Shown: positions 1 to 6,804, counted from the first letter of the stretch. The stretch is DNA of 13,123 nucleotides from an uncultured Lachnospiraceae bacterium (GCA_934351765.1 CAKRJM010000041.1:1-13123); one strand, 5' to 3'. Program-made: numbers and translations. The notes: generated from the letters alone by a model not told the origin.

Positions 1-631
1 CGGTAACACCATGGAAAGCACCCGCCATAAACGGATTATCATCCGGTGCATTGCAGAATACCACCAGCTTTGCACAGCCTAAAGAATCCTGATCTCCGGT
101 TCTGGCGGCCGTCTCCTTGATCATCTGACCCATGAGGCGGACAGCATCCATATTGATTCCGGTCTTGGTAGATCCTACATTGACGGAGCTGCAGACCCGG
201 TCAGTGCAGGCCAGAGCCTCCGGAATGGAACGGATCAGAAGCTCCTCTGCCGGAGTCATCCCCTTGCTGACAAGCGCCGAATAGCCGCCGATAAAGTTTA
301 CCTTGACCTCCTTTGCCGCCCGGTCAAGAACCTTTGCCAGCTCCACGAAATCTCCCGGTGTCTTGCAGGCCGCGCTTCCTATTAACGCAATGGGTGTCAC
401 GGAAATCCGCTTATTGACGATCGGGATCCCGTATTTGACTTCGATCTCTCCGCCTACGCTCACCAGATCCTTTGCATAGGACGTGATCTTCCGGTAAACA
501 TTCTCCTTGACCTTTTCCAGATCCGAATCGATACAGTCCAGAAGGCTGATGCCCATGGTAATGGTACGGACATCCAGCCGTTCCTGCTCGATCATTTTAT
601 TGGTTTCATCTACTTCAAATCGATTTATCAT
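1..631 (-). CDS. PFL family protein (UPF0210), N-terminal part, cut by window edge
   Basis: The reading frame begins at ATG 631-629 after an AAGAGGA-like ribosome binding site and runs open to the left edge, giving about 210 residues of a family normally near 450. The translation starts [14 protein letters not shown] and contains [47 protein letters not shown] and [20 protein letters not shown], which I recognise as the UPF0210/DUF711 'PFL' family. These proteins are distantly related to the glycyl-radical (pyruvate formate-lyase-like) fold, but their reaction is not established. In Firmicutes the gene is regularly paired with a small ACT-domain gene, as here: the ACT gene ends only 11 bases upstream, so the two are surely co-transcribed. 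This suggests an amino-acid-responsive process, but that is inference. The C-terminal half cannot be judged. Confidence 0.9.
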   Translation of the reverse strand, partial: MINRFEVDETNKMIEQERLDVRTITMGISLLDCIDSDLEKVKENVYRKITSYAKDLVSVGGEIEVKYGIPIVNKRISVTPIALIGSAACKTPGDFVELAKVLDRAAKEVKVNFIGGYSALVSKGMTPAEELLIRSIPEALACTDRVCSSVNVGSTKTGINMDAVRLMGQMIKETAARTGDQDSLGCAKLVVFCNAPDDNPFMAGAFHGVT

Positions 632-642
632 GGCGCGTCCTC

Positions 643-915
643 TTAAATTCTGTGCATTTTATTGAAAATGTCTTCATGCTGACAACGGATCTTTACTCCG
701 ATCTCCTCGCCGATCTGATCCAGCTCCGAAACCATTTCTCCAAAGGGCTTGGACGACTGGTTTGTATCGACGATCATCATCATGTTGAAATATCCCTGAA
801 GGATCGTCTGTGAAATATCTTCGATGTTGACTGCATTATTAGCCAGATAGGTACATACCCTGGCAATGATTCCTACGGTGTCATTTCCTACTACTGTGAT
901 GATCGTTTTTTTCAT
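643..915 (-). CDS. ACT domain-containing protein (UPF0237 family)
   Basis: This 90-residue protein is essentially a single ACT domain. It opens with [24 protein letters not shown], where the loop GNDTVGIIA is the usual ligand-binding and dimer turn, followed by [13 protein letters not shown] and a strand FNMMMIVDT. Stand-alone ACT proteins of this kind are small cytoplasmic dimers that bind amino acids or related ligands; no enzyme domain is attached. A clear AAAGGAG ribosome binding site lies about 8 bases before the ATG at 915. It follows the MBL-fold gene with a 24-base gap and precedes the PFL gene by 11 bases, the standard ACT-PFL pair of Firmicutes. Its likely role is to sense a ligand for the PFL protein, but no experimental function is known to me. 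Confidence 0.93.
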   Translation of the reverse strand: MKKTIITVVGNDTVGIIARVCTYLANNAVNIEDISQTILQGYFNMMMIVDTNQSSKPFGEMVSELDQIGEEIGVKIRCQHEDIFNKMHRI

Positions 916-939
916 TTCGGTTCTCCTTTGAGAATAAAT

Positions 940-1737
940 TTATAAATTGATGATCTCCGACATCTGGCTGCGGTCGGCAACGGCAATGTCAAAGTCATTT
1001 CCCTGATAAGCATTTTCCCCCATGGTGACCTCCAGGCGCACAGTCTCATAGGCCAGACTGGCATAATTGTTTTCCTTGGATAAATGGCCCAGAAGCGCCT
1101 TTTTAAAGTGGTCATGGAGGATATCTCCCAGAAGCCGTCCGGCACTGTCATTGGATAAATGCCCCTTATTTCCCATGATCCGGCGTTTCAGATAATAGGG
1201 ATACGGACCGGCCTCCAGCATATGGACATCATGGTTTGCTTCCAGAAGGATCGCGTCCAGTCCCCGCAGATGGTTTAAGGTATACTGGCTGTAATTGCCC
1301 AGATCTGTCACCACTGCTGCCGACGCATCTCCGCAGTCTACCCGGTAAGCACAGGGATCTGCCGCGTCATGGTCGATGGAAAAGGGCAAAATATCCAGAT
1401 CACCGATGGAAAACCTGCGGTCGGGCACGACCTCACGATGCAGTCCCTCCGGCATCGTTCCGAGATTTTTTGCTCTCAGGATCCCCTCATACGTTCCCGC
1501 TGTCGTATAAATAGGAATCTCATTTCTTCTGGAAAATACACCGAGACCGCCGATATGATCCGAATGTTCATGGGTCACCAGGATCCCGGAAAGCTCCGAG
1601 GGCTTAACTCCCAGCTCATTTAATCCGGCCTCGATCCGCTTGGAAGAGATTCCCGCATCAATTAAAATATGGGTCTCCTCACTTCCGATATAGATACAGT
1701 TTCCGCTGCTACCGCTGGCAATGCTGACGAAACGCAT
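940..1737 (-). CDS. MBL-fold metallo-hydrolase, WalJ/YycJ type (putative exonuclease)
   Basis: A 265-residue cytoplasmic metallo-beta-lactamase-fold protein. It starts MRFVSIASGSSGNC, typical of the YycJ/WalJ family, and carries the metal site VTHEHSDHIGG (H56, H58, D60, H61), with later candidate ligands in EANHDVH and GHLSNDS. Family members are metal-dependent phosphodiesterases; B. subtilis YycJ is linked to mismatch-repair-type 5'-3' exonuclease activity. I chose ATG 1737 because GGGAGGAAGG lies directly before it and homologues start at MRF; an in-frame ATG at 1776 would add 13 residues behind an SD only 3 bases away. The gene is usually found near walRK, but here it follows coaE with a 57-base gap that holds a possible internal promoter. 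A role in DNA repair would fit the nearby polA. Confidence 0.88.
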   Translation of the reverse strand: MRFVSIASGSSGNCIYIGSEETHILIDAGISSKRIEAGLNELGVKPSELSGILVTHEHSDHIGGLGVFSRRNEIPIYTTAGTYEGILRAKNLGTMPEGLHREVVPDRRFSIGDLDILPFSIDHDAADPCAYRVDCGDASAAVVTDLGNYSQYTLNHLRGLDAILLEANHDVHMLEAGPYPYYLKRRIMGNKGHLSNDSAGRLLGDILHDHFKKALLGHLSKENNYASLAYETVRLEVTMGENAYQGNDFDIAVADRSQMSEIINL

Positions 1738-1788
1738 AACCTTCCTCCCTTTCAAAGGCGCAAAAACCAGCGCCATAAGCTCCTGTTC

Positions 1789-1817
1789 ATTCTATCATAC
1801 AGGCAGGATTCCTGCAA
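1789..1817 (-). promoter_or_regulatory. Possible internal promoter for the MBL-fold gene, overlapping a palindrome
   Basis: On the minus strand TTGCAG (1817-1812), a 17-base spacer and TAGAAT (1794-1789) form a sigma-A-like promoter. TGA directly before the -10 gives an extended -10 (TGn). The spacer and -35 overlap a 13-base palindrome, GCAGGA-T-TCCTGC at 1803-1815. The elements sit in the last codons of coaE and just past its stop, so codon constraint could explain part of the match. Transcription would begin near 1782 and serve the MBL-fold, ACT and PFL genes. Confidence 0.4.
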
Positions 1818-2382
1818 TCTGCTTTTTCACCGCATCCAGATCGGTATTATTTTCGATCACATGATCCGCCAGGGTCTTAATTTTCTCCTCCGGCGGCTGA
1901 TTTTTCATAATCTGAAGACATTTTTCCTTCGTATAACCGCGGCTTTCCATCAGACGCCCGATCCGCACCTGTGGCTCTGCCGTAACAATCCAGACCTCAT
2001 CGCACATGGTTTCATAGCCTGCTTCAAAAAGGATTGCCGACTCGATCACCGCAATGGGCTGTCCCTCCCAGGCAAGAGCTCCCAGCCTCCGCTCGATCTC
2101 GGCCCGCACGGCCGGATGGACAATGGCATTGAGCTTTTCCTTCATGACCTCATCGGAAAAGATCTGCGCTGCGATCTGCTTCCGGTCAAAGGTTCCGTCC
2201 TCCAGCAGACAGCCTTCTCCAAACAGCCCTCTCATGGCTTCATAACAGGCGCCGCCAGGCTCCTGCAGCTTCCTCCCAATGGCATCTGCCATGAGAAGCT
2301 CCGCTCCGTATTCTTCTTTTAAAAGCTCCAGCACCGTGCTTTTTCCTGCACCGACGCCTCCTGTCACTCCGATGATCCGCAT
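1795..2382 (-). CDS. coaE: Dephospho-CoA kinase
   Basis: This 195-residue cytoplasmic kinase phosphorylates the 3'-hydroxyl of the ribose in dephospho-CoA with ATP, the last step of coenzyme A synthesis. It starts MRIIGVTGGVGAGKST, containing the P-loop GGVGAGKS at residues 8-15. The acceptor-side motif follows (LLMADAIGRKLQEPGG), then the family signature AIVHPAVRAEIERRL and a conserved IESAILFEAGYE segment. Length is normal for bacterial CoaE (about 195-205). The ATG at 2382 has GGGGAG upstream. It lies 75 bases downstream of polA on the same strand; polA-coaE adjacency is common in clostridia. I see no frameshift or missing motif. Confidence 0.96.
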   Translation of the reverse strand: MRIIGVTGGVGAGKSTVLELLKEEYGAELLMADAIGRKLQEPGGACYEAMRGLFGEGCLLEDGTFDRKQIAAQIFSDEVMKEKLNAIVHPAVRAEIERRLGALAWEGQPIAVIESAILFEAGYETMCDEVWIVTAEPQVRIGRLMESRGYTKEKCLQIMKNQPPEEKIKTLADHVIENNTDLDAVKKQIAGILPV

Positions 2383-2457
2383 GTTTTTTACTCCCCGGTT
2401 TCGATTCTGGTTTTTTGATTCCGTTTTTTCTGTTTCGTAAATTTGTCTTCTTCGTTT

Positions 2458-5100
2458 TTATTTTGTCTCAAACCAGCTGCTGCCCACCTTCATATCCACC
2501 TCCAGCGGAACAGAAAGCTTCGCCGCACCATCCATTTCTTCTTTTAAGATCGTTTTCACCTGCTCGATCTCCGCCTGATCCGTCTCTACCAGAAGCTCAT
2601 CGTGGATCTGAAGGATCAGTCTGGATTTCAGTCCTTCCCGGCGCAGTCTCCGGTCCACCTCCACCATGGCAATCTTGATGATATCGGCAGCCGTTCCCTG
2701 AATGGGACTGTTCATGGCTGCCCGCTCGCCAAAGCTTCTCTGCATGAAATTCGAAGAGGAAAGCTCCGGAACCGGACGTCTCCGCCCATAAAGAGTTGTC
2801 ACATAGCCCGTCTTCCTGGCCTGTGCCACCGTCTGATCCAGAAACGCCTTCACACCCGGATACGTTTCAAAATACTGGTTAATATATTCCAGTGCCTCCT
2901 GGCGGCTGATACTGAGATCCTCGCTGAGTCCGAAGGCGCTGATCCCGTAAACAATCCCGAAATTCACCGCCTTGGCATTTCGCCTCTGAAGCTCCGTCAC
3001 CTCTTCAAAGGGCGTATGGAACACCTGAGAGGCCGTGATCCGATGGATATCCTGCTCCTCGTGATACGCCTCGATGAGCCGCTGATCCCCCGACATATGT
3101 GCCAGGATCCGAAGCTCGATCTGGGAATAATCGGCATCTACAAACACACAGCCCTCCTTCGGCACAAACACCTTTCGGATTTCCCGTCCCAGTGCCATCC
3201 GCACCGGAATATTCTGGAGATTCGGCTCGGTGCTGCTGATCCGCCCCGTGGCGGTAATGGTCTGATTAAAGGTTCCGTGGATCCGGCCGTCGGAACCGAT
3301 GAAGGTCGCCAGCCCGTCCGCATAGGTGGATTTTAACTTCGTAAGCTGGCGGTATTCCAGGATCTTTGCCACCAGAGGCTGCTCCGGCGCCAGCTTTTCC
3401 AGAATATCCGCCGAAGTCGAATAACCCGTCTTTGTCTTTTTTCCATAAGGAAGGCCCAGCTTCTCAAATAAGATCACCCCAAGCTGCTTGGGCGAGTTAA
3501 TGTTGAACTGCTCTCCGGCCAGCTCATAGATCTCGGTCTCCAGCACATCGATCTGCGTTTTCAGCGTCTCGCCGTAGGCTTTTAAGGTCTCCCGTTCCAT
3601 CTGGATCCCTTCTTTTTCCATATGATATAAGCTGTAGATCAGAGGCATCTCAATCGTCAGAAACAGCGTTTTCATACCGGTCTCAGAAAGCTTTTCAAGC
3701 AGCACCGGACCCGCCTGAGCCGCCGCATAGGCCTGGTAACAGAAGCAGTTCACTGCTGCCTCCTGCTTCTCCTCCAGCGCCTTCCCATAAGGCAGCTTTC
3801 CCAGAAGATCCATCCGGGAGGGAACGGTCATACCCAGATATTCCGCTGCCAGCTCATCATAGAGATATGCACTTTTTAACGGATTCAGCAGATATCCGGC
3901 CACGCCGGCATCATAAACGCCCTCTGTCTCTTCCATATCAAGAAACGGCAGCATGGCCTTCAGATCCAGCACCCAGGAAGCGCCTCCGCCCGTTAAAAGC
4001 TCCTTTGTCTTTCCGGCAAGATAAGCTCCTGTTACGAAGCCGCCTGCTGCGATAAAGCAGATATCCTCCTTACTCCGGGAAAGAGCCAGTCCCAGGATCT
4101 CATGCTCCTCGATAACAAGCTGCAGACCGATGACCGGCGCCTCCGCAGCCTGACGGACGGCCTGCTCCGCCCCCTCCAGGCTGTCAATATACAGAAACTG
4201 CTTCTCCACCTGGTTCTGAACCTGATCCTCCGTCTCAAACCGGGGGAGAAAGCTTTTTAATTCCAGACGCTTCATATATTCATAAGCCTCCGGCGTAAAC
4301 AGCTTTCCAAGCTTCGCATCCTCCGCCGAAAATTCCACCGGACAGTCCCGGTCGATAGCTGCCAGAGTTCTGGAAAGCTCTGCCGACTCCCGTCCTGCCG
4401 CCAGTGCCTTCCTGGCCCGCTCCGGCTTCACGGTATCCTGGTTTGCAAACACATTTTCCAGCGTATGATACGTTTTGATCAGCGCATAGGCCGTCTTTTC
4501 TCCGATTCCGGCAACTCCGGGAATGTTATCGGAGGTATCGCCCATAAGCGCCTTCACATCGATAAATTCCTCCGGTGTGACACCCAGCGTTTCCATCACA
4601 TCCCTGGCATAATACTCCTCCACGATGGTCTGTCCGCCCCTGGTCTTCGGGATCCGGATCTTCACATGCTCCCCTGCCAGCTGGAGCATATCCCGGTCTC
4701 CGGATAAAATGGTCACCTCAAGACCTTCGCTGTCACACCGTCTGGAAAGGGTTCCCAGAATATCATCAGCCTCATAGCCAGCCAGCTCCACTGTGGGGAT
4801 CTCCATGGCATGAAGCACCTCTTTCATCACCGGAACCTGCTCCAAAAGCTCCTCCGGCATGCCCTTCCGCGTTCCCTTATATGCCTCATAAAGCTTGTGG
4901 CGGAAGGTAGGCGCCTTCACATCAAAGGCCACAGCCAGATAGGACGGCTTTTCCTCTTCGATGGCCTTGAACATCATGTTTAAAAAGCCGTAAATGGCAT
5001 TGGTATGAAGCCCTTCAAAATTGGTCATTCCCGCATGGATCCCGTAAAAGGCCCGGCTTAAAATGCTGTATCCGTCAATCAGTATGATCTTTTCCCGCAT
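2458..5100 (-). CDS. polA: DNA polymerase I
   Basis: An 880-residue family A DNA polymerase for Okazaki-fragment processing and gap filling. The N-terminal 5'-3' nuclease (about 1-290) has LIDGYS (D9), the FD..TFRH..Y..YKG segment, YEADDILG, SGDRDMLQ and GDTSDNIPGV with a helix-hairpin-helix GIGEKTA. A middle 3'-5' exonuclease-like region (about 300-480) is present, but the position of the catalytic DxE motif reads IGLQLVIEEHE, so proofreading is probably lost, as in Bacillus PolA. The polymerase domain carries motif A VDADYSQIELR (D655, D657), motif B RRNAKAVNFGIVYG (about 705-720) and motif C QIHDELL (H833, D834, E835). Start ATG 5100 follows GAGGGG about 10 bases away. It follows a zf-HC2 gene across a 155-base gap with a tandem repeat and precedes coaE. 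Confidence 0.98.
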   Translation of the reverse strand: MREKIILIDGYSILSRAFYGIHAGMTNFEGLHTNAIYGFLNMMFKAIEEEKPSYLAVAFDVKAPTFRHKLYEAYKGTRKGMPEELLEQVPVMKEVLHAMEIPTVELAGYEADDILGTLSRRCDSEGLEVTILSGDRDMLQLAGEHVKIRIPKTRGGQTIVEEYYARDVMETLGVTPEEFIDVKALMGDTSDNIPGVAGIGEKTAYALIKTYHTLENVFANQDTVKPERARKALAAGRESAELSRTLAAIDRDCPVEFSAEDAKLGKLFTPEAYEYMKRLELKSFLPRFETEDQVQNQVEKQFLYIDSLEGAEQAVRQAAEAPVIGLQLVIEEHEILGLALSRSKEDICFIAAGGFVTGAYLAGKTKELLTGGGASWVLDLKAMLPFLDMEETEGVYDAGVAGYLLNPLKSAYLYDELAAEYLGMTVPSRMDLLGKLPYGKALEEKQEAAVNCFCYQAYAAAQAGPVLLEKLSETGMKTLFLTIEMPLIYSLYHMEKEGIQMERETLKAYGETLKTQIDVLETEIYELAGEQFNINSPKQLGVILFEKLGLPYGKKTKTGYSTSADILEKLAPEQPLVAKILEYRQLTKLKSTYADGLATFIGSDGRIHGTFNQTITATGRISSTEPNLQNIPVRMALGREIRKVFVPKEGCVFVDADYSQIELRILAHMSGDQRLIEAYHEEQDIHRITASQVFHTPFEEVTELQRRNAKAVNFGIVYGISAFGLSEDLSISRQEALEYINQYFETYPGVKAFLDQTVAQARKTGYVTTLYGRRRPVPELSSSNFMQRSFGERAAMNSPIQGTAADIIKIAMVEVDRRLRREGLKSRLILQIHDELLVETDQAEIEQVKTILKEEMDGAAKLSVPLEVDMKVGSSWFETK

Positions 5101-5170
5101 ATGTCTGTTCCCCTCTGCTCCTTATTTTTCAGTGTCAATCCGATCCGCCCTCAGCAGATCCGGCTTCCAC

Positions 5171-5246
5171 CGTCTGCCTCCGGTTTTCCCCTCTTCCTCC
5201 GGTTGTTCCGTCTGCTTCCGGTTTTCCCCTCTTCCTCCGGTTTTCC
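5171..5246. repeat. Tandem direct repeat, two copies of a 38-bp unit
   Basis: Unit 1 (5171-5208) and unit 2 (5209-5246) are 38 bases each and differ at only 3 positions; a third copy begins (CGTC) at 5247 and breaks off. Each unit contains smaller echoes of CTTCCTCCGGTT and CCGGTTTTCCCCT. On the transcribed minus strand the array is purine-rich, with repeated CCGGAGG and GAGGGGAAAACCGG, inside the untranslated space between the zf-HC2 stop and polA. The 38-base period is not a multiple of three, arguing against a coding repeat. Confidence 0.85.
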
Positions 5247-5255
5247 CGTCAGTCT

Positions 5256-5615
5256 TTATAGGATCCCCAGATCCGCAAACATCCGAAGCTGCAGCAGCAC
5301 CGCAGTCACCACGCACCAGAATGCCGTTGTATAAATGGCATAGCGTATGCTCTGAACGAACCGGCGGCGGTGGATCTGATTCTCCGAATGCTCCAGCTCC
5401 TCCTCCAGTGCTCCGTCCAGATCGGACAGCTCCTTCACCTCTTCCTCCCGGTCAAGCTGAAGGATGCCCAGATATAAGGTATAATAAATCTTCAGCTCCT
5501 CCCGGCATTCCCTGCAGTGCTCCACATGATGGACAAACCGTTCCAAATGCTCCGCCGGCAGACTGCCGTCGATGTAATCGGAAATCTGCGCCTGAACTGC
5601 CATGCACTCCGTCAT
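5256..5615 (-). CDS. Small zf-HC2 zinc-finger membrane protein, anti-sigma-like
   Basis: About 119 residues. The N-terminal part, MTECMAVQAQISDYIDGSLP then HLERFVHHVEHCRECREEL, is a zf-HC2 (putative anti-sigma zinc finger) domain: likely ligands are C4, H30, C34 and C37 (H-x3-C-x2-C). An acidic linker (DREEEVKELSDLDGALEEELE) leads to one membrane segment near the C-terminus (about residues 91-111, YAIYTTAFWCVVTAVLLQL), so the finger faces the cytoplasm. This architecture suits a ZAS-type anti-sigma factor or small redox/zinc sensor, but no sigma factor gene is adjacent and the extracytoplasmic tail is very short. Start 5615 has GAAGGA four bases upstream and fits family N-termini; ATG 5696 behind GGAGG would add a very basic 27-residue extension and cannot be excluded. 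A promoter lies at 5819-5847. Confidence 0.75.
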   Translation of the reverse strand: MTECMAVQAQISDYIDGSLPAEHLERFVHHVEHCRECREELKIYYTLYLGILQLDREEEVKELSDLDGALEEELEHSENQIHRRRFVQSIRYAIYTTAFWCVVTAVLLQLRMFADLGIL

Positions 5616-5818
5616 AAATTCCTTCGGATTCTTCCCACTCTGCCGGTTTTGTTCCGCGCAGTATCGTTTCCGCTTTTTTCGTCCCTTCTTCTTCATCCGT
5701 TTTGTTCCTCCGGCCGCCGAAAACCAAACTTCCGGCTTTTCCCTCCTGCTGCTTTTCCGTTTCTCTATGCTTCTTCTCCAGACCCAGGCGCCGTATACGC
5801 CACTCACAATCTCTCACC
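5616..5818 (-). other. Long untranslated leader ahead of the zf-HC2 gene
   Basis: About 200 bases separate the predicted transcription start (near 5812) from the chosen start codon at 5615. On the transcript the stretch is purine-rich and holds several SD-like runs (AGGAGGG, CCGGAGGAAC). One frame stays open from a GTG at 5807, coding a lysine/arginine-rich peptide that reads more like leader than protein. I see no riboswitch consensus or terminator-like hairpin here. Confidence 0.4.
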
Positions 5819-5847
5819 ATTCTAACTGATTTGAAGCGGGTTTTCAA
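5819..5847 (-). promoter_or_regulatory. Sigma-A-type promoter for the zf-HC2 gene (and probably polA)
   Basis: On the minus strand TTGAAA (5847-5842), a 17-base spacer and TAGAAT (5824-5819) match the housekeeping consensus at 5 of 6 positions in each hexamer. It is the nearest good promoter upstream of zf-HC2 and polA. I saw none as good in the 155 bases before polA, where TTGACA at about 5137 lacks a -10. The 166 bases between this promoter and the tRNA terminator (5848-6013) show no convincing gene. Confidence 0.65.
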
Positions 5848-6013
5848 GTCCCCGGGGGCGCGGCCCGTGATTCCTATCCGGACAGCTTTAAAAGAACGCT
5901 GTATATTTCCTTGCCATTTTCCCCTGCTCCGTGTTAGACTTGTTTTGATTCTTCTGATTTTCTTTTCCGGCCGCAGATCCGTCTGCCGGGAGATGTCTCT
6001 TCCTGTATCATAC

Positions 6014-6050
6014 AAAAACGCCGGAAAGACCATCTCTGATCTTCCCGGCG
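6014..6050 (-). terminator. Rho-independent terminator of tRNA-Leu
   Basis: Read on the minus strand, CGCCGGGAAGATC pairs with GTCTTTCCGGCG (about 11 base pairs plus one after a bulge, loop of about 7 bases) and is followed at once by TTTTT (6018-6014). It lies about 10 bases past the tRNA 3' end, the expected place for a single-gene tRNA transcript. Confidence 0.85.
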
Positions 6051-6060
6051 TCTGATCGAC

Positions 6061-6142
6061 TGCCGCTGGCCGGACTCGAACCGGCACGGTGTGAACCGCT
6101 TGATTTTGAGTCAAGTGCGTCTGCCAATTCCGCCACAGCGGC
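6061..6142 (-). tRNA. tRNA-Leu (anticodon CAA)
   Basis: The minus strand folds as a complete class II tRNA of 82 bases. The acceptor stem GCCGCTG/CAGCGGC pairs 7 of 7 with discriminator A at 6061. The anticodon stem CTTGA/TCAAG encloses the loop CTCAAAA, giving anticodon CAA (6108-6106), which reads UUG leucine codons. A long variable arm (CGGTTCACACCG) and the T-loop GTTCGAGTC support leucine. CCA is not encoded and would be added by nucleotidyltransferase. It stands alone with its own promoter (6159-6187) and terminator (6014-6050). Confidence 0.97.
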
Positions 6143-6158
6143 ATCAAAACCGAACATT

Positions 6159-6187
6159 ATTATAACATGAACCGAACATGGATGCAA
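6159..6187 (-). promoter_or_regulatory. Promoter of tRNA-Leu, extended -10
   Basis: On the minus strand TTGCAT (6187-6182), a 17-base spacer and a perfect TATAAT (6164-6159) preceded by TGT (extended -10). Transcription would begin near 6152, about 10 bases before the tRNA 5' end at 6142. A 10-base direct repeat AACCGAACAT (plus strand, 6148-6157 and 6170-6179) flanks the -10 at a 22-base interval. Confidence 0.85.
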
Positions 6188-6275
6188 GGACTTTTCCCGG
6201 AAAATCAAAGAATCTAAAGAAGCCTCCAGGATCCTTCTCCCATTGATCTGTCCGGTTCAGAAAGGAAGCATACTT

Positions 6276-6668
6276 ATGAATGAAACCGTTCTCCTCTATA
6301 ACTTTTCCGGCACGCCCGCCGGTCAGAAACTGAAGCCGATTTTACTGAAGCTGCGCCTCAAGGTACGCATTGTAAAACCGGAGGAATATCTGGAGCCTAT
6401 CGGACACCTGGCCGGACTGAAAACCGTTCCGGGAAACGAGTCACACTACGACGGAGCACCGCTGCCGGAACCGATGCTGCTTATGAAGGGCTTTTCAGAG
6501 CCTCTCCTGGATACGTTTTTAATGGCACTCCGGAAGCAGAAGCTTGTGATTCCGCTGAAAGCCGTTTTAACGGAGCAGAACGCCGCCTGGGATTCCCTGA
6601 CACTCTATAGCGAGTTAAAGAAAGAGCATGAACTCATGATAAAAAGAGAACATGAACTTATAAAATAG
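6276..6668 (+). CDS. DUF3783-type protein of unknown function
   Basis: This 130-residue protein is the only plus-strand gene. It starts MNETVLLYNFSG and has a small alpha/beta look: VLLYNFSG strand, GQKLKPILLKLRLKVRIVKPEEYLEPIGHLAG, then MLLMKGFSEPLLDTFLMALRKQKLVIPLKAVLTEQNAAWDSLTLYSEL. The pattern of a hydrophobic strand, a PxxY..PIG..AG segment and a late IPLKAVLT..N..W motif matches my memory of the DUF3783 family of Clostridia, which has no known function. The C-terminus is a charged helix with a duplicated EHELMIKR/EHELIK. ATG 6276 follows AGAAAGGAAG; an upstream in-frame ATG at 6243 has no ribosome binding site. No convincing promoter is visible. It is convergent with cstA, and its stop codon touches the first hairpin of the repeat cluster. 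Confidence 0.8.
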   Translation: MNETVLLYNFSGTPAGQKLKPILLKLRLKVRIVKPEEYLEPIGHLAGLKTVPGNESHYDGAPLPEPMLLMKGFSEPLLDTFLMALRKQKLVIPLKAVLTEQNAAWDSLTLYSELKKEHELMIKREHELIK

Positions 6669-6744
6669 AATGTGCCTTGGCACATTCTCGCGCCGAGCGC
6701 GGTCGCTTGCAACAAACTTCCTCATCACGCGAGTGCGCATCGTT

Positions 6745-6762
6745 GGCACGAAGTGCCTTTTT
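6745..6762 (+). terminator. Probable terminator of the DUF3783 gene
   Basis: GGCAC-GAA-GTGCC (5-bp stem, 3-base loop) followed directly by TTTTT (6758-6762). The stem is short but GC-rich and the T run is placed correctly for plus-strand transcription, 77 bases past the stop codon. Confidence 0.55.
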
Positions 6763-6804
6763 GTGTACCAGGGAATTCCCACGGAATTTCCTGGTATACA
6801 AAAA
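6758..6804. repeat. Near-perfect 22-bp inverted repeat with 3-base loop
   Basis: Left arm 6758-6779 pairs with right arm 6783-6804 over 22 positions: 20 Watson-Crick pairs and two G-U (6765/6797 and 6773/6789), loop CAC. The ends are TTTTTGT and ACAAAAA, so as RNA the U run precedes and the A run follows the stem, the reverse of a classical terminator on the same strand. The T/A ends are shared with the terminators on either side. Confidence 0.8.

Larger units (their letters stand above)
6668..6804. repeat. Cluster of palindromes, candidate interspersed repeat element
   Basis: Several inverted repeats lie end to end. GAATGTGCC-TT-GGCACATTC at 6668-6687 is a perfect 9-bp stem overlapping the stop codon of the DUF3783 gene. 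CGCGC-CGA-GCGCG follows at about 6689-6701. GGCAC-GAA-GTGCC with a T run is at 6745-6762, and a 22-bp stem is at 6758-6804. GTGCC/GGCAC recurs four times, so alternative long-range pairings are possible. No reading frame is evident. The make-up resembles a REP/MITE-like palindromic repeat, and similar strings seem familiar from Lachnospiraceae intergenic regions, but copy number cannot be judged from one window. Confidence 0.55.

Noticed and set aside
5122..5316. Short minus-strand frame running through the 38-bp repeat as a repeat protein gene
   Set aside because: The 38-base period shifts frame between units, the frame overlaps the end of the zf-HC2 gene, and the peptide has no recognisable features.
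5616..5807. N-terminal extension of the zf-HC2 protein from GTG 5807
   Set aside because: The added sequence is low-complexity basic, has no good ribosome binding site at 5807, and lies almost on the predicted transcription start.
5888..5917. Ten-codon mini-ORF (MARKYTAFF) behind an AGGGG on the minus strand
   Set aside because: Too short to support without conservation; no attenuator structure follows it.
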